A DNA stretch of 64,000 nt from an uncultured beta proteobacterium (GCA_903821335.1 CAIJKV010000181.1:1-64000), one strand, 5' to 3'; positions 9,687 through 20,258 are shown, numbered from the stretch's first letter. Numbers and translations: made by a program. The notes: generated from the sequence alone by a model not told the origin.

Positions 9687-11399
9687 ATGTACCAACCCAA
9701 CATCTTTGATACTGCCCGACTGAAAGAACGGGCAGCTCAACTCGCCGGACAGATCCAGCGCAACCAGAAGGGCGAATTGAGCGACGACCACCTCAAACCC
9801 CTACGGCTGCAGAACGGGCTGTACATCCAGCGCTATGCGCCCATGCTGCGCATCGCCATTGCCTACGGCATGCTCAATAGCGATCAGTTGCGCGCACTGG
9901 GCGACGTGGCACGCCGCTATGACCGGGGCTATGGCCACCTGACGACGCGACAGAACATGCAGCTGAACTGGATTTCGCTGGACGACAGTCCACGCGCACT
10001 GGCCGACCTGGCCGAAGTCGGACTGCACGGCATCCAGTCCAGCGGCAACTGCCTGCGTAACATCACCAGCGACGCTCTGGCAGGGATCGCCCCCGACGAG
10101 ATCCTTGATCCACGCCCCTACGCCGAATTACTGCGTCAATGGAGCACTTTCCATCCTGAACTTTGCTTTTTGCCTCGCAAATTCAAAGTCGCGGTCACCG
10201 GCACGCCTGAAGATCGCGCGCTGGTTCAATTGCACGACATGGCGTTCGAGGTCATCGAGGCGACCCCCAATGCAGCCTTTCGCGTGCGCGTCGGTGGGGG
10301 CATGGGTCGCACGCCGATCCTCGGGCCCGTACTACGCGAACGACTGGAGTGGCAGGACCTGTTGACCTACACGCATGCCGTCATGCGCGTCTACAACGAA
10401 CTCGGACGCCGGGACAACCTGACCAAGGCACGCATCAAGATTCTGGTGCGCGCAGTCGGCATCGACGCGTTCAGGGAGATGGTCGAGGCCGAATGGGAAC
10501 ATTTGCGTCATGGCGTGCATAAACTGACGCATGCTGAACTCAGTCGCGTCACGCAGGCCTTTGTCGAACCAGACTGGACACGCGGCGCCGCTTTGGTTGA
10601 AAAAGACGTCACCTTTACGGGTGCCGATCAACACACGTGGCAACGATGGCTGACGAGAAACCGTCTGCCTCACCGTCAAGCCGGTTACGCGGCGGTGTTG
10701 ATCCCCCTCAAGGACAAGAGCCGCGCGCCCGGAGACGTCACCAGTGATGAAATGGACGCCATCGCAGACATCGCCGACCGCTTTAGTCAGGGTTTTATCC
10801 GCGTCAGTCATACCCAGGATTTTGTACTGCCTGCGGTACCCGAACATAATCTGCCTGCGCTCTTCGAAGCCTTGCGCGCCTTGAACCTGCACCACGCCGT
10901 GGGCGGACTGATCGGCGGGATGGTCGCCTGTCCAGGTGGCGACTTCTGCGCACTCGCCAACGCCCGTTCCATCCCGGTTGCCGAGGATATCGCGCGACGC
11001 TTTGATTCCCTCGACGCCCAGGAAAATATTGGGCCGCTGGACTTGCGTATTTCTGGCTGCATGAATAGCTGCGGCCACCATCACACTGGACACATCGGGA
11101 TTTTGGGCGTCGACAAGGACGGTCTGGCTTTCTATCAACTGCTGCTCGGCGGTCACTCCGGTCACGGCGCACCTGCAGCCCTGGGCACGATTATCGGACG
11201 CGCATTTGCTGAGGATGAAATCGCCGACGCCGTCGAGGAAGTCGTCGAAACTTACCTCGAGCAACGCCTGTCCGGCGAGACGTTTCGCCAAGCCGTAGCC
11301 CGTCTTGGAAAGGCCGTCTTTGCCGCTGCGGCCGACACCATACGCAAGACACCCACGCAACCAAGCGATGCTGATGCTGATGCAACGGCTTCGGCCTGA
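9687..11399 (+). CDS. cysI: Assimilatory sulfite/nitrite reductase hemoprotein
   Basis: CPGGDFCALANA...RISGCMNSCGHHHTGHIGILGV, siroheme/4Fe-4S cysteine motif; adjacent to DUF934 and cys genes. Confidence 0.93.
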   Translation: MYQPNIFDTARLKERAAQLAGQIQRNQKGELSDDHLKPLRLQNGLYIQRYAPMLRIAIAYGMLNSDQLRALGDVARRYDRGYGHLTTRQNMQLNWISLDDSPRALADLAEVGLHGIQSSGNCLRNITSDALAGIAPDEILDPRPYAELLRQWSTFHPELCFLPRKFKVAVTGTPEDRALVQLHDMAFEVIEATPNAAFRVRVGGGMGRTPILGPVLRERLEWQDLLTYTHAVMRVYNELGRRDNLTKARIKILVRAVGIDAFREMVEAEWEHLRHGVHKLTHAELSRVTQAFVEPDWTRGAALVEKDVTFTGADQHTWQRWLTRNRLPHRQAGYAAVLIPLKDKSRAPGDVTSDEMDAIADIADRFSQGFIRVSHTQDFVLPAVPEHNLPALFEALRALNLHHAVGGLIGGMVACPGGDFCALANARSIPVAEDIARRFDSLDAQENIGPLDLRISGCMNSCGHHHTGHIGILGVDKDGLAFYQLLLGGHSGHGAPAALGTIIGRAFAEDEIADAVEEVVETYLEQRLSGETFRQAVARLGKAVFAAAADTIRKTPTQPSDADADATASA

Positions 11400-11433
11400 G
11401 CAGCGTCCAGGATACGAAGATTAAAGGTAGAAC

Positions 11434-11904
11434 ATGAACGCCCCGATCAAAGACGAAAACTTGCTGCCAGCCATTCCTGGCACCATCATTTTTGACCACC
11501 AAGGTCACCGCACAGCAGGCCCTGTCAGTCTGGACCTGGTCCTGGAGCCGGAAACCTTTTTGTCCAATGACAAGGCTCTTACGCTAGGCCAGACCATTCG
11601 AGGCATTGCTGCAGAGTCAGTGGATCGTTGCGCAATTGGCATCAAGTTTGGCAAGTTCACCGATGGTCGTTCCTATTCCGTCGCCGCGCGTTTGCGCGAG
11701 GCAGGCTACGCAGGCGAGTTGCATGCGCTGGGCGACATTAACCAGGAAGTCGTTTTCCTGCTGCGCCGGGTAGGCTTCACGCATTTTCATATTCCCGATC
11801 CCGGCACAGCTGTCTTGTCGGCAAATATCCTGACACCGTTCGGGGGCCACTATCAGGCTGGGACTGACGGATCGCTGGCACCATGGCAGCAGACCATCAC
11901 TTGA
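11434..11904 (+). CDS. DUF934 family protein, sulfate-assimilation associated
   Basis: [46 protein letters not shown]; directly after cysI. Confidence 0.88.
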   Translation: MNAPIKDENLLPAIPGTIIFDHQGHRTAGPVSLDLVLEPETFLSNDKALTLGQTIRGIAAESVDRCAIGIKFGKFTDGRSYSVAARLREAGYAGELHALGDINQEVVFLLRRVGFTHFHIPDPGTAVLSANILTPFGGHYQAGTDGSLAPWQQTIT

Positions 11905-12907
11905 CAATAATCTCGTCAAAAATACCTCCATCACTGAAGTGTTTTTTCTGCGCCGCACTCCATCCGCCGAACACGTCATCAATCGTCACCAATTTGACAT
12001 CAGCAAACTGACCAGCGAAGCGCGCTGCAATGGCAGCATCACGCGGACGATAGTAGTTTTTTGCGGCAATTTCCTGGCCTTCTGGCGAGTACAAGTATTC
12101 CAGATAGGCTGTGGCAATTTTGCGAGTCCCGTTTTTGTCAGCGACCCGATCCACCACAGTCACGGGAGGCTCGGCCAGTATCGACACGGACGGCGTGACA
12201 ATTTCAAACTTTCCGGGGCCGAGTTCTTTGACCGCCAGGTAGGCTTCGTTTTCCCAGGCAATCAGCACGTCACCAATGCGCCGCTCGGCAAAGGAAGTGG
12301 TGGCGCCTCGGGCACCGGAATCAAGCACCAAGACGTTGCTGTACAGGGCTTTTACAAACGCCTGCGCAGTGGTGTCGTTGCCACCCGGCTGTGTCAGTGC
12401 GTAGGCCCACGCGGCCAGATAGTTCCAGCGCGCACCGCCCGAGGTCTTGGGGTTGGGGGTCACAATATCAATCCCGGGCCTGATCAAGTCATTCCAGTCG
12501 TGGATGTTCTTTGGATTGCCACGACGCACAAGAAAGACGATCGTGGAGGTATAGGGTGAGGCATTATTGGGTAAACGCGTTTGCCAGTCTTTTGCCACCA
12601 GCCCGCTTTGCTGCAGCACATCAATGTCGTAGGCAAGCGCCAACGTCAGGACATCAGCCTGCAGTCCGTCCAGCACGGACCGAGCCTGCTTGCCGGAACC
12701 GCCATGCGACTGCTTGATACCTACCTCTTCACCAGTTGTTTTTTTCCAGTGCGCGCTGAAAGCCTTGTTGTAATCCTGATACAACTCGCGCGTCGGGTCG
12801 TACGAAACATTTAACAGGGAGGACGCGGACTGTGCCACACCACTGAACCCCAGCCCCAGCGCCAGTCCAACCGCGGCAACGAACTTAAATGTTATCTTGC
12901 TTTGCAT
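11897..12907 (-). CDS. sbp: Periplasmic sulfate-binding protein
   Basis: [26 protein letters not shown]...[35 protein letters not shown]...[18 protein letters not shown]. Confidence 0.93.
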   Translation of the reverse strand: MQSKITFKFVAAVGLALGLGFSGVAQSASSLLNVSYDPTRELYQDYNKAFSAHWKKTTGEEVGIKQSHGGSGKQARSVLDGLQADVLTLALAYDIDVLQQSGLVAKDWQTRLPNNASPYTSTIVFLVRRGNPKNIHDWNDLIRPGIDIVTPNPKTSGGARWNYLAAWAYALTQPGGNDTTAQAFVKALYSNVLVLDSGARGATTSFAERRIGDVLIAWENEAYLAVKELGPGKFEIVTPSVSILAEPPVTVVDRVADKNGTRKIATAYLEYLYSPEGQEIAAKNYYRPRDAAIAARFAGQFADVKLVTIDDVFGGWSAAQKKHFSDGGIFDEIIVK

Positions 12908-13030
12908 GATGCTTCCTTTTGATTGACCATTTGATCAATCTAAAGTGGAAGCATCTGCCTGTAAACGAACAATCAGTCGTTTGTATATTCAGCCGTCGAT
13001 TGGAACGATATGACGTCTGGTTGTAAACGC

Positions 13031-14359
13031 CTAAATACTGGCGTGGCGAATCATGCCTGCCGCCACGGTACGCTTGGTCGCGTCGTCAATCAACACAAAC
13101 GCACCGGTGCCGACTGACTCATCAAACAGGTCTGCAACGATCGGCCTTTGCAACACGAGATCAATTAAGCCGATGTCGTTGGTCTGGATAGCCTGCGCGC
13201 CTGCACCCTGTAGCAAGGTATGCACATCGAGCACTTGGCGGATGCCTTTTACTTTCGCAAATACGGTGTTGGTCGTGTGTTGCAGCAAATACTTGCGCGA
13301 CAGTGACATCGGTTCAGTGTCAAGCCAGCAGATATCTGCCGCCAGGTTCCTGGCCAGGCATGCAGGTGCCTGAACGTGCTCCGTGGTCGCCACGATCAGG
13401 TCTCCCCTGCAGACATCCACGTCGTCGGTGAGCCGAACCACGACAGGTTGTCCAGCCGAGGCAAAATCTTCCCCGTCTTCAGCGGCAAATTCCTGATCAC
13501 CATTGGAAATGTGTATTTCAGCGACTGTGGTCTGTATGCCAGACGGCAATATCGTCACGCACTGGCCTTTGCGCAGACTGCCCGACTCGACGCGACCGAG
13601 GTAGCCGCGGAAGTCATCGGATGCGCTACCGTCCTGGCGCGCCACATACTGAACCGGAACGCGCAAGGCGTCCATCTTCCGGACTGCGGTGATGTCCAGG
13701 TCTTCCAGCCATTGCAGCAGGCTTGGCCCGTCGTACCAGGGCGTCGACGCACTTTTGTCGACCACGTTATCTCCGCGCAGCGCGCAAACAGGTATCAAGT
13801 GCGGCGACGTCAGACCAATCTTGCCAGCCAATGCCTCGATCGCGATCTTGATCGCGTCGAACGCGTCCTTGTCAAAATCGAGCAGATCCATCTTGTTCAC
13901 AGCAACGACCACGTGTCGCACGCCCAGCATCCTGATAATCGCCGCATGACGCTTGGTCTGCGCGAGCAGGCCAGCAGGCTGCGTCGAATAATCCACGCGC
14001 GTGGCATCTACCAGGATCACCGCGACGTCGGATTGTGAGGCACCCGTCACTAGATTTCGTGTGTACTGTTCATGTCCAGGCGCATCGGCCACGATAAATT
14101 TACGCTTGGCCGTCACAAAGTATCGATAGGCTACGTCGATGGTGATGCCCTGCTCGCGCTCGGCCTCCAGACCGTCAGTCAGCAACGCCAGATCAACATC
14201 CGCGTCGGTGGCCTTGACGCGGGCGTGCCTGGCTTTGGACAGCGCAAGCAACTGGTCTGCGAGGATCGCCTTGGTGTCATACAACAGACGTCCGATCAGG
14301 GTGCTTTTGCCATCGTCAACGCTTCCAGCAGTCATGAACCGCACAACGCCCTGCTTCAT
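13031..14359 (-). CDS. cysN: Sulfate adenylyltransferase subunit 1 (GTPase)
   Basis: FMTAGSVDDGKSTLIGRLLYDTK...EQGITIDVAYRYF...DAPGHEQYTRNLVTGAS. Confidence 0.95.
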   Translation of the reverse strand: MKQGVVRFMTAGSVDDGKSTLIGRLLYDTKAILADQLLALSKARHARVKATDADVDLALLTDGLEAEREQGITIDVAYRYFVTAKRKFIVADAPGHEQYTRNLVTGASQSDVAVILVDATRVDYSTQPAGLLAQTKRHAAIIRMLGVRHVVVAVNKMDLLDFDKDAFDAIKIAIEALAGKIGLTSPHLIPVCALRGDNVVDKSASTPWYDGPSLLQWLEDLDITAVRKMDALRVPVQYVARQDGSASDDFRGYLGRVESGSLRKGQCVTILPSGIQTTVAEIHISNGDQEFAAEDGEDFASAGQPVVVRLTDDVDVCRGDLIVATTEHVQAPACLARNLAADICWLDTEPMSLSRKYLLQHTTNTVFAKVKGIRQVLDVHTLLQGAGAQAIQTNDIGLIDLVLQRPIVADLFDESVGTGAFVLIDDATKRTVAAGMIRHASI

Positions 14360-15333
14360 CAGAAATATCCTTCTTTCTTGCGGCGCTCCATCGAAGCCTC
14401 GCTTGTTTGGTCATCCATGCGTGTGGCCCCCCGCTCGGTGATTTGCGATACTGCCGTCTCGGCGACGATCTCGTCCGGGGTCGACGCGGTACTCAATACC
14501 GGGCAAGTGCAACTGATGTCACCCACCGTACGAAATCGCACGCTGACGGTTTCACTGACGTCGTTGGCGCCTTTTGGCGTGATGTCCGTCACCGGCACCA
14601 GCAATCCGTTTTTACGCACGATCTCGCGTCGGTGCGCGTAATAGATACTTGGCAAGTCCAGATTTTCGCGCGAGATGTACTGCCAGATGTCCAGTTCTGT
14701 CCAGTTCGAAATCGGGAACACGCGCATGTGCTCGCCGGGTGAAATACGTGCGTTGTAAAGGTGCCAGAGTTCAGGACGCTGTGCCTTGGGATCCCATTGT
14801 CCGAATTCGTCACGAAAGGAAAAAATGCGCTCTTTCGCACGCGCTTTTTCTTCATCACGACGCGCGCCCCCCATCAGCGCGTCAAAGCCATGATCCGCGA
14901 TGGTTTCAAGCAGTGTGGTGGCCTGCGCAGCATTGCGTGAATCGGTCGCCTTGCGCAAGCGCACCGTTCCTTTGCGAATGGAATCTTCAAGATGGCCCAC
15001 CACCAGTTGATGCCCCGTGCGGGCAACCAAGTCGTCTCGAAAAGCGATGACCTCGGGATAGTTGTGACCCGTATCGATGTGCACCAGCGGAAACGGCAAG
15101 CGGATCGGACGCAAGCCAAAACGAAAGGCCTTGCGCGCCAGGTGCAACATCACGATCGAGTCCTTGCCGCCAGAAAATAGCATTGCCGGCTTGGCGCACT
15201 GCGCGACAACCTCACGGATGATGTAGATCGACTCGGCTTCAAGCCAGTCAAGGTAATCGTTTTGCAAGCGGGGCGGGTGCAAGGCGGCCGGCGCTTCTGT
15301 CATCTGGACTTCTAGCATCTGTTGTTCCATCAT
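14359..15333 (-). CDS. cysD: Sulfate adenylyltransferase subunit 2
   Basis: YLDWLEAESIYIIREVVAQCAKPAMLFSGGKDSIVMLHLARKAF...GGARRDEEKARAKERIFSFRD; start MMEQQ at 15333. Confidence 0.94.
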   Translation of the reverse strand: MMEQQMLEVQMTEAPAALHPPRLQNDYLDWLEAESIYIIREVVAQCAKPAMLFSGGKDSIVMLHLARKAFRFGLRPIRLPFPLVHIDTGHNYPEVIAFRDDLVARTGHQLVVGHLEDSIRKGTVRLRKATDSRNAAQATTLLETIADHGFDALMGGARRDEEKARAKERIFSFRDEFGQWDPKAQRPELWHLYNARISPGEHMRVFPISNWTELDIWQYISRENLDLPSIYYAHRREIVRKNGLLVPVTDITPKGANDVSETVSVRFRTVGDISCTCPVLSTASTPDEIVAETAVSQITERGATRMDDQTSEASMERRKKEGYF

Positions 15334-15337
15334 CGCT

Positions 15338-16087
15338 TCACTTAATGTGCAGACCGCACTCTTTGTTTTCCTGTTGCAACCACCACCACCTTCCGGCCCT
15401 GATCTCTTCATCTGCGCGAATGGCACGCGTGCATGGCTCACAACCGATACTGGGATAGCCCCGATCGTGGAGAGGGTGAATCGGCACTTGTCTGTGCTGC
15501 AGGTAGGCCCACACTTGCGCATCTGTCCAGTCATGGATCGGGTTGAACTTAGTCATCCCTCGTTCACTGTCATGCTCGCGCAAATCAAGTTCCGTGCGGG
15601 TCACCGCTTGCTGGCGTCGCTGGCCGGTCAGCCAGGCGTCGGCTCCGTGCAGTGCCTGATTGAGGGGCACGACTTTACGCACATGGCAGCAGGCTTTTTT
15701 TGCCAGTTCGCTGTCATAAAAGCCGTTCACTCCATACTGGTCGACGAACGACGCAACATCCTGCGATTGCGGGCGAACCCTGTGTATATCGACACCATAA
15801 TGTGCTTCTGTCCGGGCGGTCATCTGCACGGTTTCGTCGTGTAGCCGCCCCGTATCGAGCGTAAAAATAGTAATCCCCAGCCGAGCCGTCACGATGGCGT
15901 CTATCACCACCATGTCCTCAGCGGCCATGCTGCTGGCAAAACGCACATCTCTGAATTCGGCCACAATGGCCTGCAGGCGTTCAACCAGTTCGGCCGCACG
16001 CTCACCGATGCACGATGCGTCCACAGACGCTTCGGGCACACGCCACAATTCCCTGGTCGTGCCAGTCATACGATCATTTCCTGACAA
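15338..16087 (-). CDS. cysH: Phosphoadenylyl/adenylyl-sulfate reductase
   Basis: FASSMAAEDMVVID...CCHVRKVVPLNQAL...RGYPSIGCEPCTRAI; CC and CxxC pairs point to the 4Fe-4S APS-reductase type. Confidence 0.92.
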   Translation of the reverse strand: MSGNDRMTGTTRELWRVPEASVDASCIGERAAELVERLQAIVAEFRDVRFASSMAAEDMVVIDAIVTARLGITIFTLDTGRLHDETVQMTARTEAHYGVDIHRVRPQSQDVASFVDQYGVNGFYDSELAKKACCHVRKVVPLNQALHGADAWLTGQRRQQAVTRTELDLREHDSERGMTKFNPIHDWTDAQVWAYLQHRQVPIHPLHDRGYPSIGCEPCTRAIRADEEIRAGRWWWLQQENKECGLHIK

Positions 16088-16113
16088 TTAATTTGGCTCG
16101 AGTAAAAGCCGGC

Positions 16114-16287
16114 TCAGCGGCCCTGGTCAGCGACGCAAATCGTCTGGCTGCTGACAAAGTCAGTCGAGGTGATATGCGAAGCCGACTCGGTGGCGCGCGC
16201 GGTTTGCCCGACCAGTGTCATGGCGTAAAGCATGCAGCCGACCGCTGCTGCGCGGCAGAGCTGTTCAACGAGGTTTTTTGCACGCAT
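16114..16287 (-). CDS. Possible small exported peptide (57 aa)
   Basis: MRAKNLVEQLCRAAAVGCMLYAMTLVGQTARATESASHITSTDFVSSQTICVADQGR; signal-peptide-like N-terminus, upstream of cysH in the same orientation. Confidence 0.3.
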   Translation of the reverse strand: MRAKNLVEQLCRAAAVGCMLYAMTLVGQTARATESASHITSTDFVSSQTICVADQGR

Positions 16288-16427
16288 ATTGTTCGCCCAT
16301 CCAGAACGCACCACAACCGGAAACGGCAAGTGCGACAGACTCAATCGTATAGGGGGATCTGGCGGGAACGAACAACGGAATTCTTATTTCGATATAAGTA
16401 ATATCGTTATTTCCTGGGCGCATGAGC

Positions 16428-17210
16428 TCAGGCGGGGGTCATTGTGGTGACCTTCCCCAGTTGCAGCTTCATCTGCAATTTGACGGTGTTGACATGCTCA
16501 CGCATGAGTTGCTCAGCCCGCGCAGCGTCGCGGGACGCGATCGCATCGAAAATTCGATGGTGATCATCGTGGCTGCGACGCACCCAGTCGTAATCATTCC
16601 ACAACACATTGCGGTCTGAAAAAATGGGCATGTTGTGACACATGCGGATCATGTCCTTGAGCATTCGGTTGTCGGCCGCGCGCAAGATCGCCTCGTGGAT
16701 TTTCGCGTTGACCTCGCCAAACACCGTTCGGTCCACGTCACGCAGATGTCCGACGCGCATGATGCGGTCACCCTGCACAAGCGCGACTCGAAATTCAGCC
16801 AACGCCGTATCGTCCATTCCGCGCTCGGCTGCCTCGCGCGCGGCCAGCCCTTCGAGCGCGGCGCGAATATTAAAAATCGAAATGAGTCGGTCTGGATCCA
16901 GACTGCAAACGCGGTAGCCACGATTCGGTGCATAGTCCAGCAACCCTTCCGCGGCCAGACTATGAAGCGCCGCACGCACGGGTGTGCGCGATACATCCAG
17001 CAGCTTGCAGAGCGACATTTCCTGCAACTTCTCGTTCGACGCAAAGCGGCCTTCCATGATCTCGGTGCGCAACCGATCCGTCACCGCCTGCGCGAGCGTG
17101 ACAGGTGTCGATTCTGACGAACGTGACTTGCGCCCCCCCCGACCAACCGCCGTTAGGCTGGTAGTGGGTTGGACCATGTTGCTGGTGCCGTGTTCAGCGT
17201 GACCTGTCAT
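16428..17210 (-). CDS. GntR-family (FCD-type) transcriptional regulator
   Basis: LAQAVTDRLRTEIMEGRFASNEKLQEMSLCKLLDVSRTPVRAALHSLAAEGLL winged-helix signature. Confidence 0.92.
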   Translation of the reverse strand: MTGHAEHGTSNMVQPTTSLTAVGRGGRKSRSSESTPVTLAQAVTDRLRTEIMEGRFASNEKLQEMSLCKLLDVSRTPVRAALHSLAAEGLLDYAPNRGYRVCSLDPDRLISIFNIRAALEGLAAREAAERGMDDTALAEFRVALVQGDRIMRVGHLRDVDRTVFGEVNAKIHEAILRAADNRMLKDMIRMCHNMPIFSDRNVLWNDYDWVRRSHDDHHRIFDAIASRDAARAEQLMREHVNTVKLQMKLQLGKVTTMTPA

Positions 17211-17248
17211 GTTGTTTATCGCTACCTAAGCCATTATCTTTGTGAAAA

Positions 17249-17258
17249 TTGTATACAA
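17249..17258. promoter_or_regulatory. Palindrome TTGTATACAA, candidate GntR-family operator
   Basis: Perfect 10-bp palindrome between the divergent GntR gene and hydrolase gene. Confidence 0.5.
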
Positions 17259-17326
17259 AGCAAAGCATTTAGTTATCCACATTGCCATTTTCCACCAAAC
17301 ACGAACGATTTTGGATACATTTTTTG

Positions 17327-17356
17327 TTGACAGAAAAATATTGCTGTCCGTACACT
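17327..17356 (+). promoter_or_regulatory. Candidate sigma70-type promoter (TTGACA - 18 nt - TACACT)
   Basis: TTGACA at 17327-17332 and TACACT at 17351-17356, ~70 nt upstream of ATG 17427. Confidence 0.4.
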
Positions 17357-17426
17357 GCATTGGAACAACTTGCGGCACCACGCGTCTCTATATTGGTCAG
17401 TTCAACTTCTCGGTGGGGTTATTGCA

Positions 17427-18683
17427 ATGGCAGCAGAAGGGATCCGCTCGCACTCGGGCGACGAGGACAACGCAATTGAACGGATCACGGAAAACCTTGC
17501 CGCGCATTACGAGCCCTTCGGCTGGCACCATTGGCCGCATTCCCCATGGTTTTCCTATCAGTTCCGCCGCGGCTTAGGTGAGTCGCAAGAGGGTGGCGGT
17601 GCGGTCAGCGAAATTTTTCAGGCTGCGTCGCGCATCGACCCCACCAGCGAAGAAAGCTGGCACGTCGAATGGGATCGTATCGCCGAGCGCAATTTTCAGC
17701 GTGCCACGACCGCTGAAGCGACAGGCCATATCCGCACCGCCATGAACTGCTTCATGCGAGCAGCAGACTACTTCCGGCAAGCCGAATTCTTCCTTTTGCC
17801 TGACGACCCACGCCGACTCGCCACATTCACGAAAATGGAAGCCTCCAGTCACGGCTATCTGCGCCATCTGAATCCGCCCGGAGAGATTCTGGAAATCCCG
17901 TACGAGAACGGGGCGACTTTGCCGGCATATTTTGTTCGCGCGCCCTTCCCGATCGAAAAGCTTCCCGTGCTGATCTGCATGGGCGGGCTCGACTCGATCA
18001 AGGATGAAATGTGGTTTATGCAGGCGCATGGTTGCCTGCAACGCGGCATCTCAGTGCTGATGATCGACGGGCCAGGCCAGGGTGGTGCCCTGCGTCGCCA
18101 GCACCTGACCAATCGGCCCGACACCGAGGTCCCGATCGGCTACTGCATCGACTATCTGGAAACGCGCGCCGACGTCGACATTGACCGCATTGCAGTGTGC
18201 GGCTCGAGCCTGGGCGGCTATTACGCCGCTCGCGCAGGCTGCTATGAGCACCGTCTGGCCGCATGTATTTCACATGGAGCAGTATTTGCCATTACCGACA
18301 TGTGGGGCAACGCTGCCGAAGACCACGGTCTGGCCACCCACATCAAGTGGGTGTTCGGCTGCGACAGCATGAAGTCTTCCATGGAAAAGGCCCGTTCGTT
18401 CACGCTCGACGGCCATCTGGAAAACATGAAGTGTCCCTACCTGGTCATGCACGGCGGCCACGATGTACTGACCGTATCGCAAGCGCAGAAGGTCTACGAC
18501 TACGGGATTTCAAAGGGTGTGGACTGCACCTTGCGATTGCTGCAGGCAGAAGAAACGGGCGCCGAGCACTGTCAGCACGACAATCCAACCATAGGCCAGG
18601 AAATACTTGCCGACTGGCTGGCCGACCGGTTCGGCATCGACCAGCGCAAACTGCTCAAGCTATCTAACCATCCTCTGCTTTGA
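17427..18683 (+). CDS. Alpha/beta hydrolase family protein (esterase/DHPON-hydrolase-like)
   Basis: LPVLICMGGLDSIKDEMW...CGSSLGGYYAARAG...YLVMHGGHDVLT; nucleophile elbow GSSLGG. Confidence 0.85.
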   Translation: MAAEGIRSHSGDEDNAIERITENLAAHYEPFGWHHWPHSPWFSYQFRRGLGESQEGGGAVSEIFQAASRIDPTSEESWHVEWDRIAERNFQRATTAEATGHIRTAMNCFMRAADYFRQAEFFLLPDDPRRLATFTKMEASSHGYLRHLNPPGEILEIPYENGATLPAYFVRAPFPIEKLPVLICMGGLDSIKDEMWFMQAHGCLQRGISVLMIDGPGQGGALRRQHLTNRPDTEVPIGYCIDYLETRADVDIDRIAVCGSSLGGYYAARAGCYEHRLAACISHGAVFAITDMWGNAAEDHGLATHIKWVFGCDSMKSSMEKARSFTLDGHLENMKCPYLVMHGGHDVLTVSQAQKVYDYGISKGVDCTLRLLQAEETGAEHCQHDNPTIGQEILADWLADRFGIDQRKLLKLSNHPLL

Positions 18684-18702
18684 CCGAAAGGCGGGAAATC
18701 AC

Positions 18703-19371
18703 ATGTTTCTTGGCGTTGACACTGTACGTGCTGCCATCGTTGCCATTGACCTGCACCGTGGACATCTGGACATGGCCGTGGCCACCATGCCCGCAGCACC
18801 GGAGGTCGCCGCACAGGTGGTCCAGGCCAACCAGGTCCTGATGGACTGGGCGCGCGCACAATCCATCCCCGTCATCCATCTGGTCACGCAATACCGGGAC
18901 GCCGACGAAATCCGCAGCAACGCGTTCTGGCGCACACGCGCTGAAGACCCGAACAATCCTCGCAAGAACGTGCTGCGTCACAACATCATTGGCATGCCGG
19001 GTGGTCAGATCATGCCAGGGTTACTGGAAGAAAAACTGGACTGGGTCATCGACACCAAGAAGCGCTACAACTGCTTCGTGGCCACCGACCTCGAGCTGTT
19101 GCTGCGATCGCACGGAATCAATACGCTGATCATCACGGGCGTCAATACGAACAGCTGCGTACTCTCAACGGTTACCGCCGCGTGTTCCATGGACTATGCG
19201 GTCATTGTTCCCAGCGATTGCGTCAACACGATGGATCAGCCAGCGTTGCATGATGCCGCTCTGCTTTGTATCCGCACGGCCTTCGGTTTTGTGATGACCT
19301 CCGCGCAACTCATGCAACTGCCTGAGTTGTGTTCCCCTTATGTTGAACTAACGAACGCAAAAAGGAGTTAA
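18703..19371 (+). CDS. Isochorismatase-like cysteine hydrolase
   Basis: VAIDLHRGHLDM...TKKRYNCFVATDLELLLRSHGINTLIITGVNTNSCVLSTVTAACSMDYAVIVPSDC. Confidence 0.9.
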   Translation: MFLGVDTVRAAIVAIDLHRGHLDMAVATMPAAPEVAAQVVQANQVLMDWARAQSIPVIHLVTQYRDADEIRSNAFWRTRAEDPNNPRKNVLRHNIIGMPGGQIMPGLLEEKLDWVIDTKKRYNCFVATDLELLLRSHGINTLIITGVNTNSCVLSTVTAACSMDYAVIVPSDCVNTMDQPALHDAALLCIRTAFGFVMTSAQLMQLPELCSPYVELTNAKRS

Positions 19372-19374
19372 AGC

Positions 19375-20250
19375 ATGGCCATGACCCCAGGCGAACGTGC
19401 CACCTACTCAGCCATCGTTGATCGCCCGGTGCTCAAGCTGCCCGGCAATGCAAAAATGATCGTCTGGACCATCGTCAACCTGGAAGTGTGGGACATCGGT
19501 CGTCCGATGGCTCGCCAGGTGCTTTCCCCACCAACCGGCGCCTCGCTGCTGCCGGACGTGCCAAACTGGGCGTGGCACGAGTACGGGATGCGGGTAGGAT
19601 TCTGGCGGTTCAAGAAACTCTACGATGCGATGGGGATCAAGCCGACCCTGTCAATCAATGCCCGGGTGACCGTTGACTACCCGCGTGTCGCGCAGTCCTG
19701 CCTGGAAGCAGGCTGGGAGTTCATGGCGCATGCCTATGAACAAATGCCCATCCACAAGGTCGAAGACCAGAAGGCAATGATCGAGAAATCGATGGACACG
19801 CTTGAGCGATTCACGGGCAAGCGTCCGGTAGGCTGGCTCGGACCCGGCCTCACGCAGACTTTTGAAACCCCCGACCTGCTGGCGGCCGCCGGAGTGAAAT
19901 ATATCGGCGACTTTCCGTACGATGATGAACCCACGGAAATCCAAACCACCCACGGCCCTCTGGTCACCCTGCCCTACACAGTTGAAAACAATGACATCCC
20001 GATGATGATCGTGCAGCATCATGAGGCTGCCTACTGGACGCAGAAGTGCATCGACACCTTTGACCGCTATTACCTGGAATCTGCTGAACGCCCGAAAATC
20101 ATGGCCATCGCGCTGCATCCCTACATCAGCGGGCAGCCATTCCGAATTGGCTACCTTGAAAAGGTCTACGAACACATCAACAAACATAGCGGGGTGCTGC
20201 ACTGGAACGGTGAGCAAATCCTTGACTGGTACAACTTGGCCAAGGTCTGA
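19375..20250 (+). CDS. Polysaccharide deacetylase / PuuE allantoinase-like protein (paralog 1)
   Basis: MIVWTIVNLEVWDI...DVPNWAWHEYGMRVGFWRFKKL...GWLGPGLTQTFETPDLLAAAGVKYIGDF. Confidence 0.85.
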   Translation: MAMTPGERATYSAIVDRPVLKLPGNAKMIVWTIVNLEVWDIGRPMARQVLSPPTGASLLPDVPNWAWHEYGMRVGFWRFKKLYDAMGIKPTLSINARVTVDYPRVAQSCLEAGWEFMAHAYEQMPIHKVEDQKAMIEKSMDTLERFTGKRPVGWLGPGLTQTFETPDLLAAAGVKYIGDFPYDDEPTEIQTTHGPLVTLPYTVENNDIPMMIVQHHEAAYWTQKCIDTFDRYYLESAERPKIMAIALHPYISGQPFRIGYLEKVYEHINKHSGVLHWNGEQILDWYNLAKV

Positions 20251-20258
20251 GGGCACCA

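Noticed and set aside
10332-11360. 342-aa minus-strand ORF overlapping cysI
   Set aside because: Antisense to a clear coding gene; composition is a GC-skew shadow ORF with no recognisable domain.
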